A stretch of DNA of 48,125 nt from an uncultured bacterium (GCA_902826395.1 CADEER010000011.1:1-48125), one strand, 5' to 3'. Positions 34,935-44,378 are shown, numbered from the stretch's first letter. Translations and numbers: made by a program. The notes: generated by a model not told the origin, from the letters alone.

Positions 34935-37585
34935 GTTTGCCCCTTCTTCCCCCGATCAACCCACTTCTGTCGCGCGACGATCACCGCCGGCAATACGATC
35001 AGCGATGTAAACATTAGGCAAACCATCGCGATCGACAGCAGCACTCCCAGGCTGCGCATCCCGAGGTGACCCGACACAGAGAGTGAGCTGTACGCGGCCA
35101 GCGTCGTCAGCGCGCTCAAGACCGCCGCGCGCGGAGTGCTCGACGCGACCATCTCGGCCATGGAGCCGCTCTCGCGAAACCGCAGGACCAGATGAATCCC
35201 CGTATCGACTCCCAATCCCAGAACGAGAGGAATGACGACCACGTTGGACATGTTGAACGGCATTCCGATCAGCACGCCGATCGCGGTCGTGAACAACGCC
35301 GCCATCGTGATGGGAATCAGCAGCATCAGCGCATCCGCCACGTCCCTCAACACGACCAGCAAGAGCACGCTGACCATCGAAAGCGCGAGTACGATCGCGA
35401 GCTGGAAGCTGGCTACGACGAGGCCGCCGATTCCCATTTCCACCGCCGGGCGCCCCGTTGCATGCGGCGCGATCGTGGCGACCGCCGCGGCGAACGAGCT
35501 CAGCTCGTCGACGTCGCTCATGTCGCCGCGCGGCACGACCGCGATGCGGGCGCGACCGTCGGCGGCAACCAGACGAGTGCGCACCCCCTCCGGCAGATCC
35601 GCAAACTCGATCGGCTCTACCTCCAGTGCTTCGCGCAACCAGTCCATGCGTGTGCCCAGGTCGGAGATGACGAGCGACTCCAGCTCGCCGACGCGGCCCA
35701 TCGGATCGGCTCCGCCGGCGACGCCCTCGAGTGCCTGTCCGAGGCGTCGTATCGCTTGCTGCGCGACCGCGTCGCCGCGCTGCGGCGGCAGAGCGGCAAT
35801 TCGGTCCTTCAGTGTCGTCAGAGCGGCAAGCCGCTCGCTTGCATCCGGCGGAGTCTTTTCGAAGGTCGGATAGAGAGCTGGCTCGAGGAAGAACGCCGCG
35901 TCGTCGATGAGCTCGAGCTTGGCCGCCTGGTCGGCGGGAACGTGATCGAAAGGCGTCTCCACCGAAGCCACCTGCGGCAGGGCCGCCAGCCGCGCACCCA
36001 GTTCGACGCTGGAAGCTAGATCCGGGGCAAGCACGATCGCGGCGTAGTCGGTCGCGAAACCCTGGGCCTGCACGTCCCGCAGGGTCGTCATCGACTCCGA
36101 CTCGGGATCGCGCATGCTCAGATTGCTGAAGTCGAATCTGACCTGCGAGGTGGCCGCGATGGCCGCAACCGTCAGCACGGCACTGACGGCGATGACGGCG
36201 CCCGGGTAACGCATCGGCAGTTGGTCGATCAGTGAAGACGTGACGTTGGTCTCGCCGTCGCGCGCCGACCACGATGGAATCAAGGCGAGCACCGCCGGAA
36301 ACACGGTAAAGCTCACGATGAGGGAGATGAACATCCCCCCCGCGGAGATGATGCCCAGATCGGCTAGGGCGTGGTAGCGCGTCGGCACGTAGGAAAGAAA
36401 ACCGATCGCCGAGGTCAGGGCGCACAAGGAGATGGCGCCGCCCACGCCCGCGGCGGCGCGCACCAAGGTAGTGCGCACGGGAGTACCGCGGCGGCTCTCG
36501 TCTTCGCATCTCAGCCCGACGTGCAGCGCGAAGTCGTCCCCCAAGCCGATGAGCAGTACCGCGAAGGCGGCCGAGATGACGTTGAACTCGCCGACCGCGA
36601 TCATCGCGAACGAGGTGGTCCAGGTCAGGCTGACCAGTATGCTCGCAAGGGTGCCGGCAATGATCGGCAGGGAGCGCACCCCGAAGTAGAGCAGCGCCGT
36701 CAACAAGACGACCGAGATCAGAACCGCGAGCGTCAGCCCTTGCTGCAAAGCCACCTGCTCGTCGTGCAGCAGTGGCACGGTACCGGTCAGTCGCACGCGC
36801 ACATCGCTGTCCGCGGTGAGGCCCAACTCCTTGACGACCTCGCGGATGCCGTCGATCAGGCGGCGGCTGGGGATTCGCTCGTCGAAGTCCGTTTGTCCCT
36901 GCACGATCAGGAGGCGGTAGATCTCTCCGTCGTTGCGTACGAACTCGTCCGCCCAGGCGATCTTGCGCGGCTTGCCGGCGAGCAGACTCTCGGCGGCACC
37001 GCTCACCAGGTCCGCCAACCGCACGACACCGGGTGCAGCCTCGCCGTCTTCGAGGTTGTCCAGTGCGACTTCGAGCTGTCCGAACAGACCGCGCAAACTC
37101 TCGTCGACCGCCAGTGCCGCCAATGCGGGCTGCGCCTCCGCCAGGCCTTCGATGACACGGTTGAGCGCCTGCGGATCGAGGTACAAGAGGGCGTGATCGC
37201 GGAAGAACTCCTCCGACCCCGGCGCGTACACCGTGGCAATCAGATCCGGTCGCTGCGCCAGCGCATCCCGCAAGCGCACGATGGCGTCGTTTGCCTGATC
37301 GAGGGAGTTGGACGTCACGACGATCAACGTCGTGTCGGCGAGCTGGGGAAAGGCGGCGACGTAGTCGTTGTAGTCCCGCCGGAAGGGTTCTTCCTGACTG
37401 AGCAGGGTCGACACGTCCGAGTTCATTCGAACGGTCCTGGAGGAGTGAAACAGCGACGCAGCGGTCAGCGCCGCCACCAGCAGTAGAGTCGCGACCGGAT
37501 GACGGACGACGGTTGCGACCCACGTCGTCAGGGCGCGAACGACGAAGTTCGCCGGCGCCCGTTCGCTCTCATCTGGTCCGGTCAC
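34901..37585 (-). CDS. hpnN: HpnN-like RND/MMPL lipid exporter
   Basis: The 894-residue protein has the RND layout twice over: a membrane helix, a large periplasmic domain, then a block of helices. The first helix is about residues 28-45 (HPVATLLLVAALTAAS). GLGDDFALHVGLR and GLGVDTGIHLVLRFRESG mark the paired proton-relay helices TM4 and TM10. The sequence and its pairing with hpnM fit HpnN, which carries hopanoids to the outer membrane in Rhodopseudomonas and Burkholderia. The start is GTG at 37585 with GAGGATGAGAG upstream. It heads the hpnN-hpnM-secA-argJ run and is divergent from the sulfotransferase. Confidence 0.88.
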   Translation of the reverse strand: MTGPDESERAPANFVVRALTTWVATVVRHPVATLLLVAALTAASLFHSSRTVRMNSDVSTLLSQEEPFRRDYNDYVAAFPQLADTTLIVVTSNSLDQANDAIVRLRDALAQRPDLIATVYAPGSEEFFRDHALLYLDPQALNRVIEGLAEAQPALAALAVDESLRGLFGQLEVALDNLEDGEAAPGVVRLADLVSGAAESLLAGKPRKIAWADEFVRNDGEIYRLLIVQGQTDFDERIPSRRLIDGIREVVKELGLTADSDVRVRLTGTVPLLHDEQVALQQGLTLAVLISVVLLTALLYFGVRSLPIIAGTLASILVSLTWTTSFAMIAVGEFNVISAAFAVLLIGLGDDFALHVGLRCEDESRRGTPVRTTLVRAAAGVGGAISLCALTSAIGFLSYVPTRYHALADLGIISAGGMFISLIVSFTVFPAVLALIPSWSARDGETNVTSSLIDQLPMRYPGAVIAVSAVLTVAAIAATSQVRFDFSNLSMRDPESESMTTLRDVQAQGFATDYAAIVLAPDLASSVELGARLAALPQVASVETPFDHVPADQAAKLELIDDAAFFLEPALYPTFEKTPPDASERLAALTTLKDRIAALPPQRGDAVAQQAIRRLGQALEGVAGGADPMGRVGELESLVISDLGTRMDWLREALEVEPIEFADLPEGVRTRLVAADGRARIAVVPRGDMSDVDELSSFAAAVATIAPHATGRPAVEMGIGGLVVASFQLAIVLALSMVSVLLLVVLRDVADALMLLIPITMAALFTTAIGVLIGMPFNMSNVVVIPLVLGLGVDTGIHLVLRFRESGSMAEMVASSTPRAAVLSALTTLAAYSSLSVSGHLGMRSLGVLLSIAMVCLMFTSLIVLPAVIVARQKWVDRGKKGQTWVAGAKRDAA

Positions 37586-37789
37586 GAAACTCTCATCCTC
37601 AACTGGCCTCTGCGAGGTTTAGCTGTGGTCCGACCGGGCGAGGACACCGGCTGCGTCTCCCAAGCTAGACCGCTGCGGGAGATACGTTCGACGCGATCAA
37701 ACCGGCGGACAGTAGCATGCTCGATAGGGGCCATACAGTGGGTGCCGGGCGGTCTCCGGCCATACTCGGGGGGCGGCTACTTGCGGGGG

Positions 37790-39151
37790 ATGCCCGCATC
37801 TGACATCGACAGTCCCGCCGTGCCCATCGATCACGCTCAGAGCGCGATGACGACCGACGAAGTGGTGGCGAGGCCTCTTTCCACCGGGGGGGCGGTCGAC
37901 GACGCCGCTATCGTGCACCGGCCCAGTTGGACGGCTCGATCGATCAACCGACTGGCGAACCTGACCGGCCTGCGGTTCGGCGATCTCGACTTCGACACCA
38001 TCATCGCCAACGCCGAGCGCCGCGCGCGAAGCAGCGATTGGGGCAGCGACAACTACCTTCGACAGCTCCGCGCCGCGATCGGGTTCGCAGAGGCGGACAC
38101 GCGCCTCACGCCGGTCGGGCGCATGGCGGCTTCGATCATCTACAACTGGCACACGGTCAATCGCTTGCGCGTCGTCGAGTACGTCAAACGGCGGCCACAC
38201 GTCGCCGAGATCGAGATCGCCAAGCCCATTTTCATCACCGGGTGGTACCGGACGGCGACGACGAATCTCCACAATCTTCTCGGCCTCGATCCCGCCCATC
38301 GCGCTCCCTGGTGCTGGGAGCTCTGCTATCCCCTGCCCCAGCATCGGGACCCGGCGCGCGACCGCCGCCGCCGCCGTTGGCGCATGGCTCTGACCTGGAA
38401 ATTCGCGGATCTTCTCGGACCCGATCAGAAATACGCCCACGAGCTGCGCGCCGACGGCCCCGAGGAGTGCTTCTTCCTGCTCGCCAACTCGGCCTTCTTC
38501 GTCCAGCAGATCATGGGGTGGCTCGGCTATCGCTACGCGAGACATCTCCTGGAAACCGATCAGTCCGAGGCTTATCGCGACTTGCGGCTGCAGTATCAGA
38601 TCCTCGCCGATCAGCGGCCGGGACGGCAGTGGATCATGAAGTGCCCGCAGCATCTCTGGTTTCTCGACGACCTGATCAAGGCGTTCCCCGACGCGCGCAT
38701 CATTCACACGCACCGAGCCGCCGCCAAGGCGATTCCATCGGTCTGTTCGCTGTCGGCGATCATGGCTCAGCCGTTCGCGGCCGACTACGAACCGATCCGG
38801 CATGGCAGATTCTTTCAGGACTACTGCCGCATCGGCATGGAGCGCGCCATGCGCGCCAGGCAACACATCCCCAGCAGCCAGATCCTCGACATTCGCATGC
38901 TCGACCTGAGCCGAGATCCGGTGGGCGCCGTCCGATCCGTCTACGACCGGTTCGATCTGCCGTGGCATGACGAGATGCCCGCGCGAATCCGCTCGCATGT
39001 GGAGAGGGAGGCTCGGCACCGCACGACGCTGGGCCGCAAGCATCGCTACACCGCCGAGCAGTTCGGCCTGGACGCCACCGCGCTATCGCGAGATTTCGCG
39101 GATTACGAACGCGAGTTTCTCGACCCCTCGGCCGTCCATCCGGAAGGCTAG
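37790..39151 (+). CDS. Sulfotransferase family protein
   Basis: The 453-residue protein contains the PAPS-binding 5' loop IFITGWYRTATTNLHNLL and a later IMKCPQHLWFLDDLIKAFPDARIIHTHR, which matches the 3'-phosphate region of the Sulfotransfer_3-type family. Proteins of this size with this pattern are abundant in actinobacteria and environmental Binatota-like genomes; acceptors are unknown, with sterol, lipid or glycan suggested. About 75 residues precede the core. The ATG at 37790 follows GCGGGGG; another candidate is at 37850. It is 21 bases upstream of a small membrane-protein gene. Confidence 0.82.
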   Translation: MPASDIDSPAVPIDHAQSAMTTDEVVARPLSTGGAVDDAAIVHRPSWTARSINRLANLTGLRFGDLDFDTIIANAERRARSSDWGSDNYLRQLRAAIGFAEADTRLTPVGRMAASIIYNWHTVNRLRVVEYVKRRPHVAEIEIAKPIFITGWYRTATTNLHNLLGLDPAHRAPWCWELCYPLPQHRDPARDRRRRRWRMALTWKFADLLGPDQKYAHELRADGPEECFFLLANSAFFVQQIMGWLGYRYARHLLETDQSEAYRDLRLQYQILADQRPGRQWIMKCPQHLWFLDDLIKAFPDARIIHTHRAAAKAIPSVCSLSAIMAQPFAADYEPIRHGRFFQDYCRIGMERAMRARQHIPSSQILDIRMLDLSRDPVGAVRSVYDRFDLPWHDEMPARIRSHVEREARHRTTLGRKHRYTAEQFGLDATALSRDFADYEREFLDPSAVHPEG

Positions 39152-39172
39152 CAGGGCAACGCGGCAGACGAG

Positions 39173-39601
39173 GTGGGCTACTTCACACGGGTCAAGAATT
39201 TCGGTGCGCGCTACATCGACTACGGCATGGCCTGGAAGGGCGCGCTCTTCCTCGGGACAGCGGTGTGGTGCATCAACCTGCAGCACGGCGCATTGGCGGC
39301 CCTGCCCGCGGCTCTCAAGCAGGCCACCTACACCTTCTTCGTAGCCGGGTTCATCACGCGGCTGTGCGAAACGATTGCCGTCAGCGTAAGCAATCGGCCA
39401 CTCGCTCTCGGGCTCGCGCTCATCGTCCCGTCGTCAATCGCGCTCGGCCTCACACTGCTCCTCCATACCCTTCGGGGAACGCCAGAGCCTTTGCGTTCGG
39501 TATTGCCGACACTCCTGACGGCGCCTCCTGCCTTCCTCTGGTGGGGTTGGCGCAAGCGCGCCAACCGCGACGCCGCCGCTTCAACCGCTGTCCAAGGCTG
39601 A
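39173..39601 (+). CDS. Small multi-pass membrane protein, unknown
   Basis: The 142-residue protein (GTG start) has about three or four hydrophobic segments: residues 23-45, 49-64 (TYTFFVAGFITRL), 78-95 (LALGLALIVPSSIALGL) and 108-124. It ends with a basic tail WWGWRKRANRD. I do not recognise the family. It is probably co-transcribed with the sulfotransferase and converges on murI with only 12 bases between stops. Confidence 0.6.
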   Translation: MGYFTRVKNFGARYIDYGMAWKGALFLGTAVWCINLQHGALAALPAALKQATYTFFVAGFITRLCETIAVSVSNRPLALGLALIVPSSIALGLTLLLHTLRGTPEPLRSVLPTLLTAPPAFLWWGWRKRANRDAAASTAVQG

Positions 39602-39613
39602 GCGGAGCTGCGT

Positions 39614-40426
39614 TCAGCGCTCGATCTGGACCGCCGAGTCGACCTGGCTTCCGAGGAACCGCGCTCCGACCTTGATGAAGCGGTCGGGTGCGTCGGTTAC
39701 GAAGAAAGAACTGGCGCTTCGACCCGCAGCTCGTGCGAGCCCCGCTTGCGCGAGCGCGACGCCCACCGCCGCCGCGGTTGCTTCGGCCGAATCGATCAGG
39801 CGGACGCTTTCGCCGAGGACCCGGCCGATGACCGTGCGCAACAACGGGTAATGCGTGCAACCGAGGACGAGTGTGTCGATGCCGCTGTTGCGCAGGCTTG
39901 CCAGGTAGATGCCGGCCGTCTCGCGTGCCACCTCGTTGTCGACCCAACCCTCTTCGGCGAGCGGCACGAAAAGCGGACAAGCGCGCGTGTATATCTCGAG
40001 GTCGGAGCGCACGGCGCGCAGAGCGCGCGTGTACGCGCCGCTGCGGATCGTCGCATCGGTGCCGATGACACCGACCTTGCGGTTGTGCGTCGCCTCGACC
40101 GCGGCGGCGGCGCCCGGCTCGATGACGCCGATGACCGGCACGTCGACCACATCGCGCAATGCTTCGAGAGCGACGGCACTGGCGGTGTTGCAGGCGACGA
40201 CCATCAGCTTGATGCCCTTGTCGACGAGGAAGCGGGCATTCTCTTCCGAGTATCGCTGCACCACGTCGGCCGACTTGGTGCCGTACGGGTAGCGCCCGGT
40301 GTCGCCGAGATAGACGAGGTTCTCGCTCGGCAGGGCCTCACCGATCGCTTTCGCGACCGTCAGACCGCCGATGCCGGAGTCGAAGATGCCGATCGCTTTA
40401 TCACTGGCGTGTGCCACCGTCGTCAC
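39614..40426 (-). CDS. murI: Glutamate racemase
   Basis: The 270-residue enzyme makes D-glutamate for peptidoglycan. The two catalytic cysteines are seen in VVACNTASAVALEAL (C79) and LVLGCTHYPLL, and the start shows IGIFDSGIGGLTVAKAI with LVYLGDTGRYPYG. The GTG at 40426 overlaps the upstream SPL-like stop as GTGA. The much longer frame upstream is a shadow of the SPL-like gene. It is the last gene of the osmC-to-murI run. Confidence 0.93.
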   Translation of the reverse strand: MTTVAHASDKAIGIFDSGIGGLTVAKAIGEALPSENLVYLGDTGRYPYGTKSADVVQRYSEENARFLVDKGIKLMVVACNTASAVALEALRDVVDVPVIGVIEPGAAAAVEATHNRKVGVIGTDATIRSGAYTRALRAVRSDLEIYTRACPLFVPLAEEGWVDNEVARETAGIYLASLRNSGIDTLVLGCTHYPLLRTVIGRVLGESVRLIDSAEATAAAVGVALAQAGLARAAGRSASSFFVTDAPDRFIKVGARFLGSQVDSAVQIER

Positions 40427-41502
40427 CAGCGAGCCCCGGCGGCGATGCGGATTCCGAGCTCTCGATCGGTCGGTACCTCCCGCATCGCTTTCTGCCAGAC
40501 GCCCGGAGTCTCCATGCACAGATAGAGCGGCGCGCGCGGCGCCGCGGCGCGGATCCGCTCGACCAGATGGCGGTACATGCGCACCCGCAGGCCGCGCCAG
40601 ACGCGCATCTTGCCGTCCGCGCCGGGGACCAGCTCGGCGCCGAGCGCATGGCGCGCCGGTAGCGCTCGAGCGCGCACCGCGCGTTGCAACCCCGGCGTCA
40701 TACGCAGCGCTCCGAGGCTGAACCAAGCAATCGCGGCGACATCGACCGCTTCGAACACGTCGTCGAGCAGCCGGTCGTAGGCCTCCTGCCACCCTTCGTG
40801 CTCGACGATCGGGTCGAGGTGAAACGCGACCTTGTAGCCGGCCGCGAGCACGCGCGACGCCGCGCTCAGTCTCTCCGCGATCGACGCGGTGCCGTATTCC
40901 TCGGCCGCCACCGAATCCGGATTGAGCGACCAGCTCACCACGACACGGCCGCGCGGCTCGAGGTCGAGCAGATCGGCTACGCACGCGCTCTTGGTCTTCA
41001 GCTCGAGGACGGCGTTGTCGCGAGCGGCAAAGAAGGGCACCAACAGTCGGCTCAGACCGGTCACCGGGTCGAGTGCCAGACTGTCGGCGAGCTCGCCGGT
41101 GCCGATGCGAAACTGCTTGTGCGGATGCATGTCGAGAACGCCGGCGATCTCGTCGAGACCGTCCTCGACGTTGGTGAACGCGGTCAGGCGCGGATTGTCG
41201 GCCAGATAATCTTGAAGGAAGCAGTACGAGCAATCGTAGGGACAGTTGCTGGCGAAATTGACGACCAGGTAGTTGCAGCAGACCATCCCAGCCGTCCCGG
41301 CCGGACAATGCTGCAGAAAGCCGCCGCGATGGCGCCTGAGAACGAGCGCCGTCTTGGCTTCGGCAAAACTCGCCGGCGGCGGCAGCTCGCCATCGGCGAA
41401 CGAGCGCACCGGCGCACCGCTGCAGCGCGATCGCGTCTCGCGGGCAACGCGGCTCTCCTCGACACCGCGCTCGACCCAGATTTCCGCCGGGCGGAACGTC
41501 AT
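40423..41502 (-). CDS. Spore-photoproduct-lyase-like radical SAM protein
   Basis: The 359-residue protein carries the radical SAM motif in NCPYDCSYCFLQDYL (C-x3-C-x2-C) and resembles SplB over its length (ELKTKSACVADLL, VVVSWSLNPDSVAAEEYGT, KVAFHLDPIVEHEGW). SplB repairs spore thymine dimers in Firmicutes, but nothing here suggests sporulation, so the substrate is open: a DNA lesion or something else. The ATG at 41502 follows AGGAGGCGGAGGG and overlaps the preceding stop as ATGA. It is tightly coupled to an unknown 175-residue protein upstream and murI downstream. Confidence 0.87.
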   Translation of the reverse strand: MTFRPAEIWVERGVEESRVARETRSRCSGAPVRSFADGELPPPASFAEAKTALVLRRHRGGFLQHCPAGTAGMVCCNYLVVNFASNCPYDCSYCFLQDYLADNPRLTAFTNVEDGLDEIAGVLDMHPHKQFRIGTGELADSLALDPVTGLSRLLVPFFAARDNAVLELKTKSACVADLLDLEPRGRVVVSWSLNPDSVAAEEYGTASIAERLSAASRVLAAGYKVAFHLDPIVEHEGWQEAYDRLLDDVFEAVDVAAIAWFSLGALRMTPGLQRAVRARALPARHALGAELVPGADGKMRVWRGLRVRMYRHLVERIRAAAPRAPLYLCMETPGVWQKAMREVPTDRELGIRIAAGARW

Positions 41503-42026
41503 CCCTCCGCCTCCTGCCAGATCGCGAAGATCGCGTCGATCCCATCGCCGTCGAGCGCCCGCGCCAGGGACGCGACACGACTTCGCAACTGTGCCGGAGA
41601 CGCGGCGCGCACGGTGACGGTCACCTCGTCGCCTTCGAGATTCTCCGGCAGGTCCAGCGCAACACCGGCCGGCAATCCCATCTCTTGTCGCCGCGCCGCG
41701 ATTCGGTCCAACGCCGCGCTCAGTTGGGGGTAGCGAAGCCGGCGCAGGCAGGCCTTCAATGCGCGGATCCGATCCGAGCGTCCTCCTTCTCCGCGCAACG
41801 CACCAGCGACCGTCGCATCCCGCAACACCGCTGACACGTCGGTGCAACGGCGCGCCGCGATATCCTCGACCAGGTCGAGCATGTCGCGCAGGTGGTTGTC
41901 GTTCATCCCCAGCGGCGCCGCGACCTCCAGCACGGCCGCGCACCCGTCGGCACCGAGGGCGCGCACGCGGGCAACGGTCGCGTCGCGCAGGCGCCGCTCC
42001 GCGGCGTAGGCGTCGAGGTCAAGCAT
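41499..42026 (-). CDS. Unknown helical protein coupled to the SPL-like gene
   Basis: The 175-residue protein is rich in Ala, Arg, Asp and Leu and is predicted mostly helical, with no cysteine motif beyond isolated residues and no signal peptide. I do not recognise a family. Motif-like stretches are MNDNHLRDMLDLVEDIAARR and KACLRRLRYPQLSAALDRI. It overlaps the glycosyltransferase stop by 8 bases at its start and the SPL-like start by 4 at its end. That strongly suggests a functional link or strict co-expression with the radical SAM protein. Confidence 0.72.
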   Translation of the reverse strand: MLDLDAYAAERRLRDATVARVRALGADGCAAVLEVAAPLGMNDNHLRDMLDLVEDIAARRCTDVSAVLRDATVAGALRGEGGRSDRIRALKACLRRLRYPQLSAALDRIAARRQEMGLPAGVALDLPENLEGDEVTVTVRAASPAQLRSRVASLARALDGDGIDAIFAIWQEAEG

Positions 42027-42840
42027 CGCCGAACCGCGCCGCGATATCCTCGTATCGCTCCGCTTCGCCGTCGCGCCCGCGGCGACGCGCCCCATTCGCC
42101 AGAATGCGGCACTTTGCCGTCAGTACATGGATCGCCGCGCGGCGCTGCTCGTCGCTCAGCTCGCCGGTGAGCAGCCGAGTCAGGGATTCGACGCGAAAGC
42201 GATCCATGCCCCAATAGCGCGCCGAGAGCTGATCAGCGTGGCCGCCGTGCTTGATCATCAACGGTTGGTCGACGAGGCCGAACGGCATTCTGCGGCTGAG
42301 GCGCAGCCAGAGATCGTAGTCTTCGCAAACCGGCAGTCGCTCGTCGAACCCGCCGGCGTCGGCGAAGGTCGACCGGCGCAACATGACCGCCGACGGCGAC
42401 ACCAGACAGCGCTCGAGGCTGGCGGCGAAGATGTCGCCGCGCGGCTTCGCGTGGTGCTTACAGGCGTTGACGCGCACGCCATTGCGGATCCACAGCTCGC
42501 CGGTCTGCGACGCATCCAACGCCGGCTCGCGGCGATGCAGCTCTAGCTGGGCGCGCGTCTTGTCCGGCAGCCATTCGTCGTCGGAATCGAGGAACGCGAG
42601 CCAATCCCCTTTCGCCACACTCGCACCGTGGTTGCGCGCCGCCGAGACTCCCGCGTGCTCGCGCCTCCAATAACGAATGCGATCGCCAAAGCGGCCGAGC
42701 TGCTCTTCCGTGTCGTCGGTAGAGCCGTCGTCGACGACGATCACTTCGATCTCGACGTCGCTCTGCGCCAAAGCCGACGCAACCGCCCGCACCACCGAGG
42801 CAGCCCGGTCGCGGGTCGGAATGATCGCCGATACCAGCAT
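42019..42840 (-). CDS. Family 2 glycosyltransferase
   Basis: The 273-residue GT-A enzyme opens VSAIIPTRDRAASVVRAV, then has the nucleotide-sugar motif VIVVDDGSTDDTEEQL and the metal-binding DSDDEW (FLDSDDEWLPD), with a probable catalytic CEDYDLWLRL. There is no membrane helix, so it is cytosolic. The sugar and acceptor are unknown. Its ATG shares one base with the osmC stop (TGATG). Its place between osmC and the SPL-like gene gives no clear pathway clue. Confidence 0.88.
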   Translation of the reverse strand: MLVSAIIPTRDRAASVVRAVASALAQSDVEIEVIVVDDGSTDDTEEQLGRFGDRIRYWRREHAGVSAARNHGASVAKGDWLAFLDSDDEWLPDKTRAQLELHRREPALDASQTGELWIRNGVRVNACKHHAKPRGDIFAASLERCLVSPSAVMLRRSTFADAGGFDERLPVCEDYDLWLRLSRRMPFGLVDQPLMIKHGGHADQLSARYWGMDRFRVESLTRLLTGELSDEQRRAAIHVLTAKCRILANGARRRGRDGEAERYEDIAARFGDA

Positions 42841-43304
42841 CAAGCGGCGCCGGGTTCGCCGTCGTCGACGACCCGGATGCGAGTGTGCACCGAATTGGCG
42901 ATGAAGCACTCGCGATGCGCGATCTCGTGCAGCGAGGCCACCGTGCGAGAGGTCGGAGGGTCGTTCGCGAAGACGACGCGTGGATGGAGATCGACTTCGG
43001 TGACGGCCAGCTTGCCGAGGGCATTCTTGTCGAGCCGGCCGACCGCCTCGTCCGCGTAGGACAGAACCGTGATTCGCTTGCGGGCCGCGACGGCGAGGAA
43101 AGTTAGCATGTGACAGCTCGAGACCGCTGCGACGAAGGCCTCCTCCGGGTCGACGCGCTCACCGTCGCCGAGAAAAGCCGGGGCCGACGACGCTTCGACC
43201 ACGCTGCCATTCGGAAAGGTCCACGTGTGGTTGCGGCTGTATTTGTCGTAGCTGAACTCGCCTCCGACGTGCCGCCATTCGATGCGGGCCCGGTGTTCCG
43301 ACAT
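42840..43304 (-). CDS. OsmC-family peroxiredoxin-like protein
   Basis: The 154-residue protein has the two reactive cysteines of the OsmC/Ohr family, in AAVSSCHMLTFLAVA and AHRECFIANS, separated by the expected distance. It should reduce organic hydroperoxides with a thiol or lipoyl partner. The lipA/lipB/E2 module elsewhere in the window is of interest because lipoyl proteins can serve Ohr/OsmC. The Met at 43304 is chosen (MSEHRAR); one three codons upstream is also possible. It begins the five-gene overlapping run to murI. Confidence 0.87.
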   Translation of the reverse strand: MSEHRARIEWRHVGGEFSYDKYSRNHTWTFPNGSVVEASSAPAFLGDGERVDPEEAFVAAVSSCHMLTFLAVAARKRITVLSYADEAVGRLDKNALGKLAVTEVDLHPRVVFANDPPTSRTVASLHEIAHRECFIANSVHTRIRVVDDGEPGAA

Positions 43305-43389
43305 GCGGGGCATCGTAGCCCGACGCCTTTTCCGATGCCACGCATCCGGAGCGCCCGGTCGCTCCAAACCACCAAATTGCCGTGGACTT

Positions 43390-43418
43390 AGGCGGAATCT
43401 GCCCGCTAGAATCCGCCT
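43390..43418. promoter_or_regulatory. Inverted repeat in the osmC / YiiX-like divergent region
   Basis: AGGCGGAATCT and AGAATCCGCCT form 11-bp arms with one mismatch around a 7-base spacer. It lies 28 bases before the YiiX-like ATG and 86 bases before the osmC-family ATG. The position suits an operator serving either gene. TAATAC at 43422-43427 could be a -10, but no matching -35 is seen. Confidence 0.4.
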
Positions 43419-43445
43419 CGCTAATACTGACTGAGACCGATTCTG

Positions 43446-44378
43446 ATGCTTGGACTGACCGTTACCAGAGCCCGTAGACGGTTCATTGGCGAGTGCGCAA
43501 AGCTGCTGACGAAACCGCTCGACAACTACGTGGTGCGCGTTCCCAATGACCTGCACCTGCTCGAGCGAACCCTGCACAAGGGCGATGTCCTACTCGTCGA
43601 AGGCGACCAGCGCATCAGCCAGGTGATCCGCTACCTCACGCAGAGTTGCTGGTCGCATTGCGCGCTCTACATCGGCGATGCCTTGCTGAAAGGCACACCC
43701 GAACAGGCGGAGTGGGCACGCGCGAAGTTCGGCGACCGCGCATCACACCTGCTGGTCGAGGCGGTGGAGGGGTTTGGCGTAACCGCCTCGCCGATCGAGA
43801 AGTACCTCAACTACAACATCCGCATCTGTCGGCCTGAAGGCCTGAGCAAAGCCGACGCCGACGAAGTGATTCGCTACGTGTGCTCCTGCATCGGCCATCG
43901 CTACGACCTGCGCCACATCATCGATCTGGCGCGCTACTTCTTCCCGGTGAGCATCGTGCCGCGGCGCTGGCGTCGAGCAGCGCTGACGATCGGCCGCGAC
44001 CGCGGCCGCGCGGTGATCTGCTCGACCTTGATCGCGCGCGGTCTGGGCAACGTCGGCTACCCGATCCTGCCACAGAGCGTCGGTTGGATCGCGGCTCTCG
44101 AGGATCGCGGCGTGCGCCGCTGGCTGCCACAGAGCTGGCTGCCGGAGCGCTGGCAACAGCAGCGACAGCGCGCCCGATTCCGGCGTCGCGACCCGAAGCT
44201 GGTGACACCGCGCGACTTCGACCTGTCTCCGTACTTCCAGATCGTCAAGTTCAACCACCTGCAGGGAGCGAACTTCAATTACCGCGACATCATCTGGGAA
44301 GACGACGAGCCGGCTGAAGTAGAGACAACACAACCGCAACCCATTCCCCTGCCCTCGCCAGAAACCGACGCCGCCTGA
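43446..44378 (+). CDS. YiiX/YebB-like permuted NlpC/P60 cysteine peptidase
   Basis: The 310-residue protein has the circularly permuted papain-like layout. The histidine comes first (H71 in SCWSHCALYIG), then an acidic residue (E105 in LLVEAVEGFGV), and last the cysteine C192 in AVICSTLIARGL. Relatives act on lipid or peptide amides, some at the cell wall. The N-terminal 40 residues are basic without a clear signal peptide. The C-terminal region (240-310) is proline- and acid-rich. It is divergent from osmC. Confidence 0.82.
   Translation: MLGLTVTRARRRFIGECAKLLTKPLDNYVVRVPNDLHLLERTLHKGDVLLVEGDQRISQVIRYLTQSCWSHCALYIGDALLKGTPEQAEWARAKFGDRASHLLVEAVEGFGVTASPIEKYLNYNIRICRPEGLSKADADEVIRYVCSCIGHRYDLRHIIDLARYFFPVSIVPRRWRRAALTIGRDRGRAVICSTLIARGLGNVGYPILPQSVGWIAALEDRGVRRWLPQSWLPERWQQQRQRARFRRRDPKLVTPRDFDLSPYFQIVKFNHLQGANFNYRDIIWEDDEPAEVETTQPQPIPLPSPETDAA

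Noticed and set aside
34956-37523. Minus-strand 855-codon frame overlapping hpnN
   Set aside because: Same-strand out-of-frame shadow, rich in arginine and lacking membrane helices; hpnN frame has clear RND motifs.
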